Shown: positions 63,385 to 64,000 of the stretch, one piece after another
Numbering within the stretch: the first letter of the stretch is position 1
Layout of the letters: each line of letters starts with the position of its first letter
From: Spirodela intermedia
Lineage: Eukaryota; Streptophyta; Magnoliopsida; Alismatales; Araceae
Length of the DNA stretch: 64,000 nucleotides
Direction: 5' to 3'
Assembly: GCA_902729315.2 (NCBI GenBank)
Contig: LR746264.1
Location: 2,341,378 to 2,405,377, forward strand
Notes under the pieces: generated by a model
What the model saw: only the letters and a program-made list of their open reading frames with translations
Told to the model about the DNA's origin: nothing
Database searches by the model: none
Translations under genes and position numbers: made by a program

Positions 63385-64000
63385 GGCGGCGGAGGCTTTC
63401 TGTCAAATGCCGAGTCTTTTACTCTGGAATGGTGGGATTAGAGGGCACTGAGGCCTAAGAGGCGGTAGATGGCCGGTTGGCCACGCGTTCTTCTGTGGCG
63501 TGGGCTGCTGGCAGCTGCATCGGGCTGTCGGTGGATTAGGCTGCTCGGGGAGCGCAAGTAACGTGGTGATTCGTTTTGACAAGTCAACTCTTGACTTGTT
63601 TATCATATGCAAATGCTTCCAAATAATTTGCAGGACTAATTACGAGAGTTGCACGAGTAGGACGTCCGACGTGCGACGAGATATACGGGTCGGTGCTTCG
63701 TGAGAGCCTTCCGTACTGAGCCCAGTGAGAGGAACAACAACTCTGTTTCTTAGGGTATAGATTTCCCACCAGGGAAAGGGGGTATCCGACAACAAATATT
63801 GATCTTCCGCCTGCCAAATTAAATAGCTTTTAAGAAATCAATCCTGAAGCACCCAATTAAAAGCTCATGACTTTCGAATTCATGCACTTGTTCTCAATAA
63901 ATTAACTGGTAACAGTGTGATCGATTCTCGTATCCTCATCAAGAGATTATTGCTTTAAAATATGGTCCAAGTTTATAAAACGAGTTAGGTGGCGAACAGC
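63385..64000. promoter_or_regulatory. Upstream region of the steroid-reductase-family gene with paired inverted W-boxes
   Basis: At 63579-63599 the perfect inverted repeat ACAAGTCAA-CTC-TTGACTTGT places two W-box cores head to head, about 195 bp upstream of the minus-strand start codon. No gene is recognised from 63600 to the window end. Confidence 0.5.

Overview
This is a 64 kb piece of flowering-plant nuclear DNA. The genes carry short GT-AG introns and include plant-only families: a BSU1-like Kelch phosphatase, a calcium-dependent protein kinase, a chloroplast ribonucleoprotein, a WAVE-DAMPENED2-like microtubule protein and a fasciclin-like arabinogalactan protein. Several genes are compact and very GC-rich at third positions (CPK, FLA, CP33-like, RBR). 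Others, such as TATDN1 and BSL, are AT-rich with long introns. That contrast, together with very frequent CT/GA microsatellites, suggests a monocot, probably not a grass. The assignment is an inference from style; no species-diagnostic sequence was recognised.

Layout. 1-6.2 kb: the 5' part of a BSL gene on the minus strand, running off the left edge. 6.2-7.4 kb: a divergent promoter. 7.4-16.6 kb: a 12-exon TATDN1-type nuclease gene on the plus strand. 16.6-24 kb: an AT-rich graveyard of decayed LTR-retrotransposon-like sequence, with one GC-richer island of possible organellar origin. 24-27.3 kb: unassigned. 27.3-29.2 kb: a W-box-bearing minisatellite running directly into a receptor-like pseudokinase gene. 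29.4-30.8 kb: a CP33-like chloroplast RNA-binding protein (minus). 31.5-34.7 kb: a CPK1/2-type CDPK (plus). 35.9-39.0 kb: a WVD2-like (TPX2-domain) gene (plus). 40.6-42.6 kb: an FLA15-18-type fasciclin gene (minus). 45.8-47.9 kb: two small uncharacterised genes (minus). 50.3-51.2 kb: TAF9 (plus). 54.7-56.2 kb: an unusual RBR E3 ligase (plus). 56.2-62.2 kb: AT-rich sequence with a dead Ty1/copia pol remnant. 62.3-63.4 kb: a steroid 5-alpha-reductase-family gene with a frameshifted C-terminus (minus).

How the genes relate. There are no operons; each gene is an independent housekeeping, signalling or cell-wall gene. The order TATDN1 - CP33 - CPK - WVD2-like - FLA resembles a merge of two Arabidopsis paralogous blocks as I recall them (At3g52370-90 and At2g35860-90), so it probably preserves an ancient angiosperm gene order.

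Most notable observations: (1) the RBR protein carries a second RING1-like module at its N-terminus with the same Cys/His spacing as RING1, joined to it by a 17-residue repeat; (2) an eight-unit ~71 bp array in which every unit carries a W-box and most carry a 3'-splice-site-like TTGCAG or CTGCAG, ending exactly at a kinase exon; (3) a tandem duplication inside a CDPK intron that copies the upstream exon's 5' splice site.
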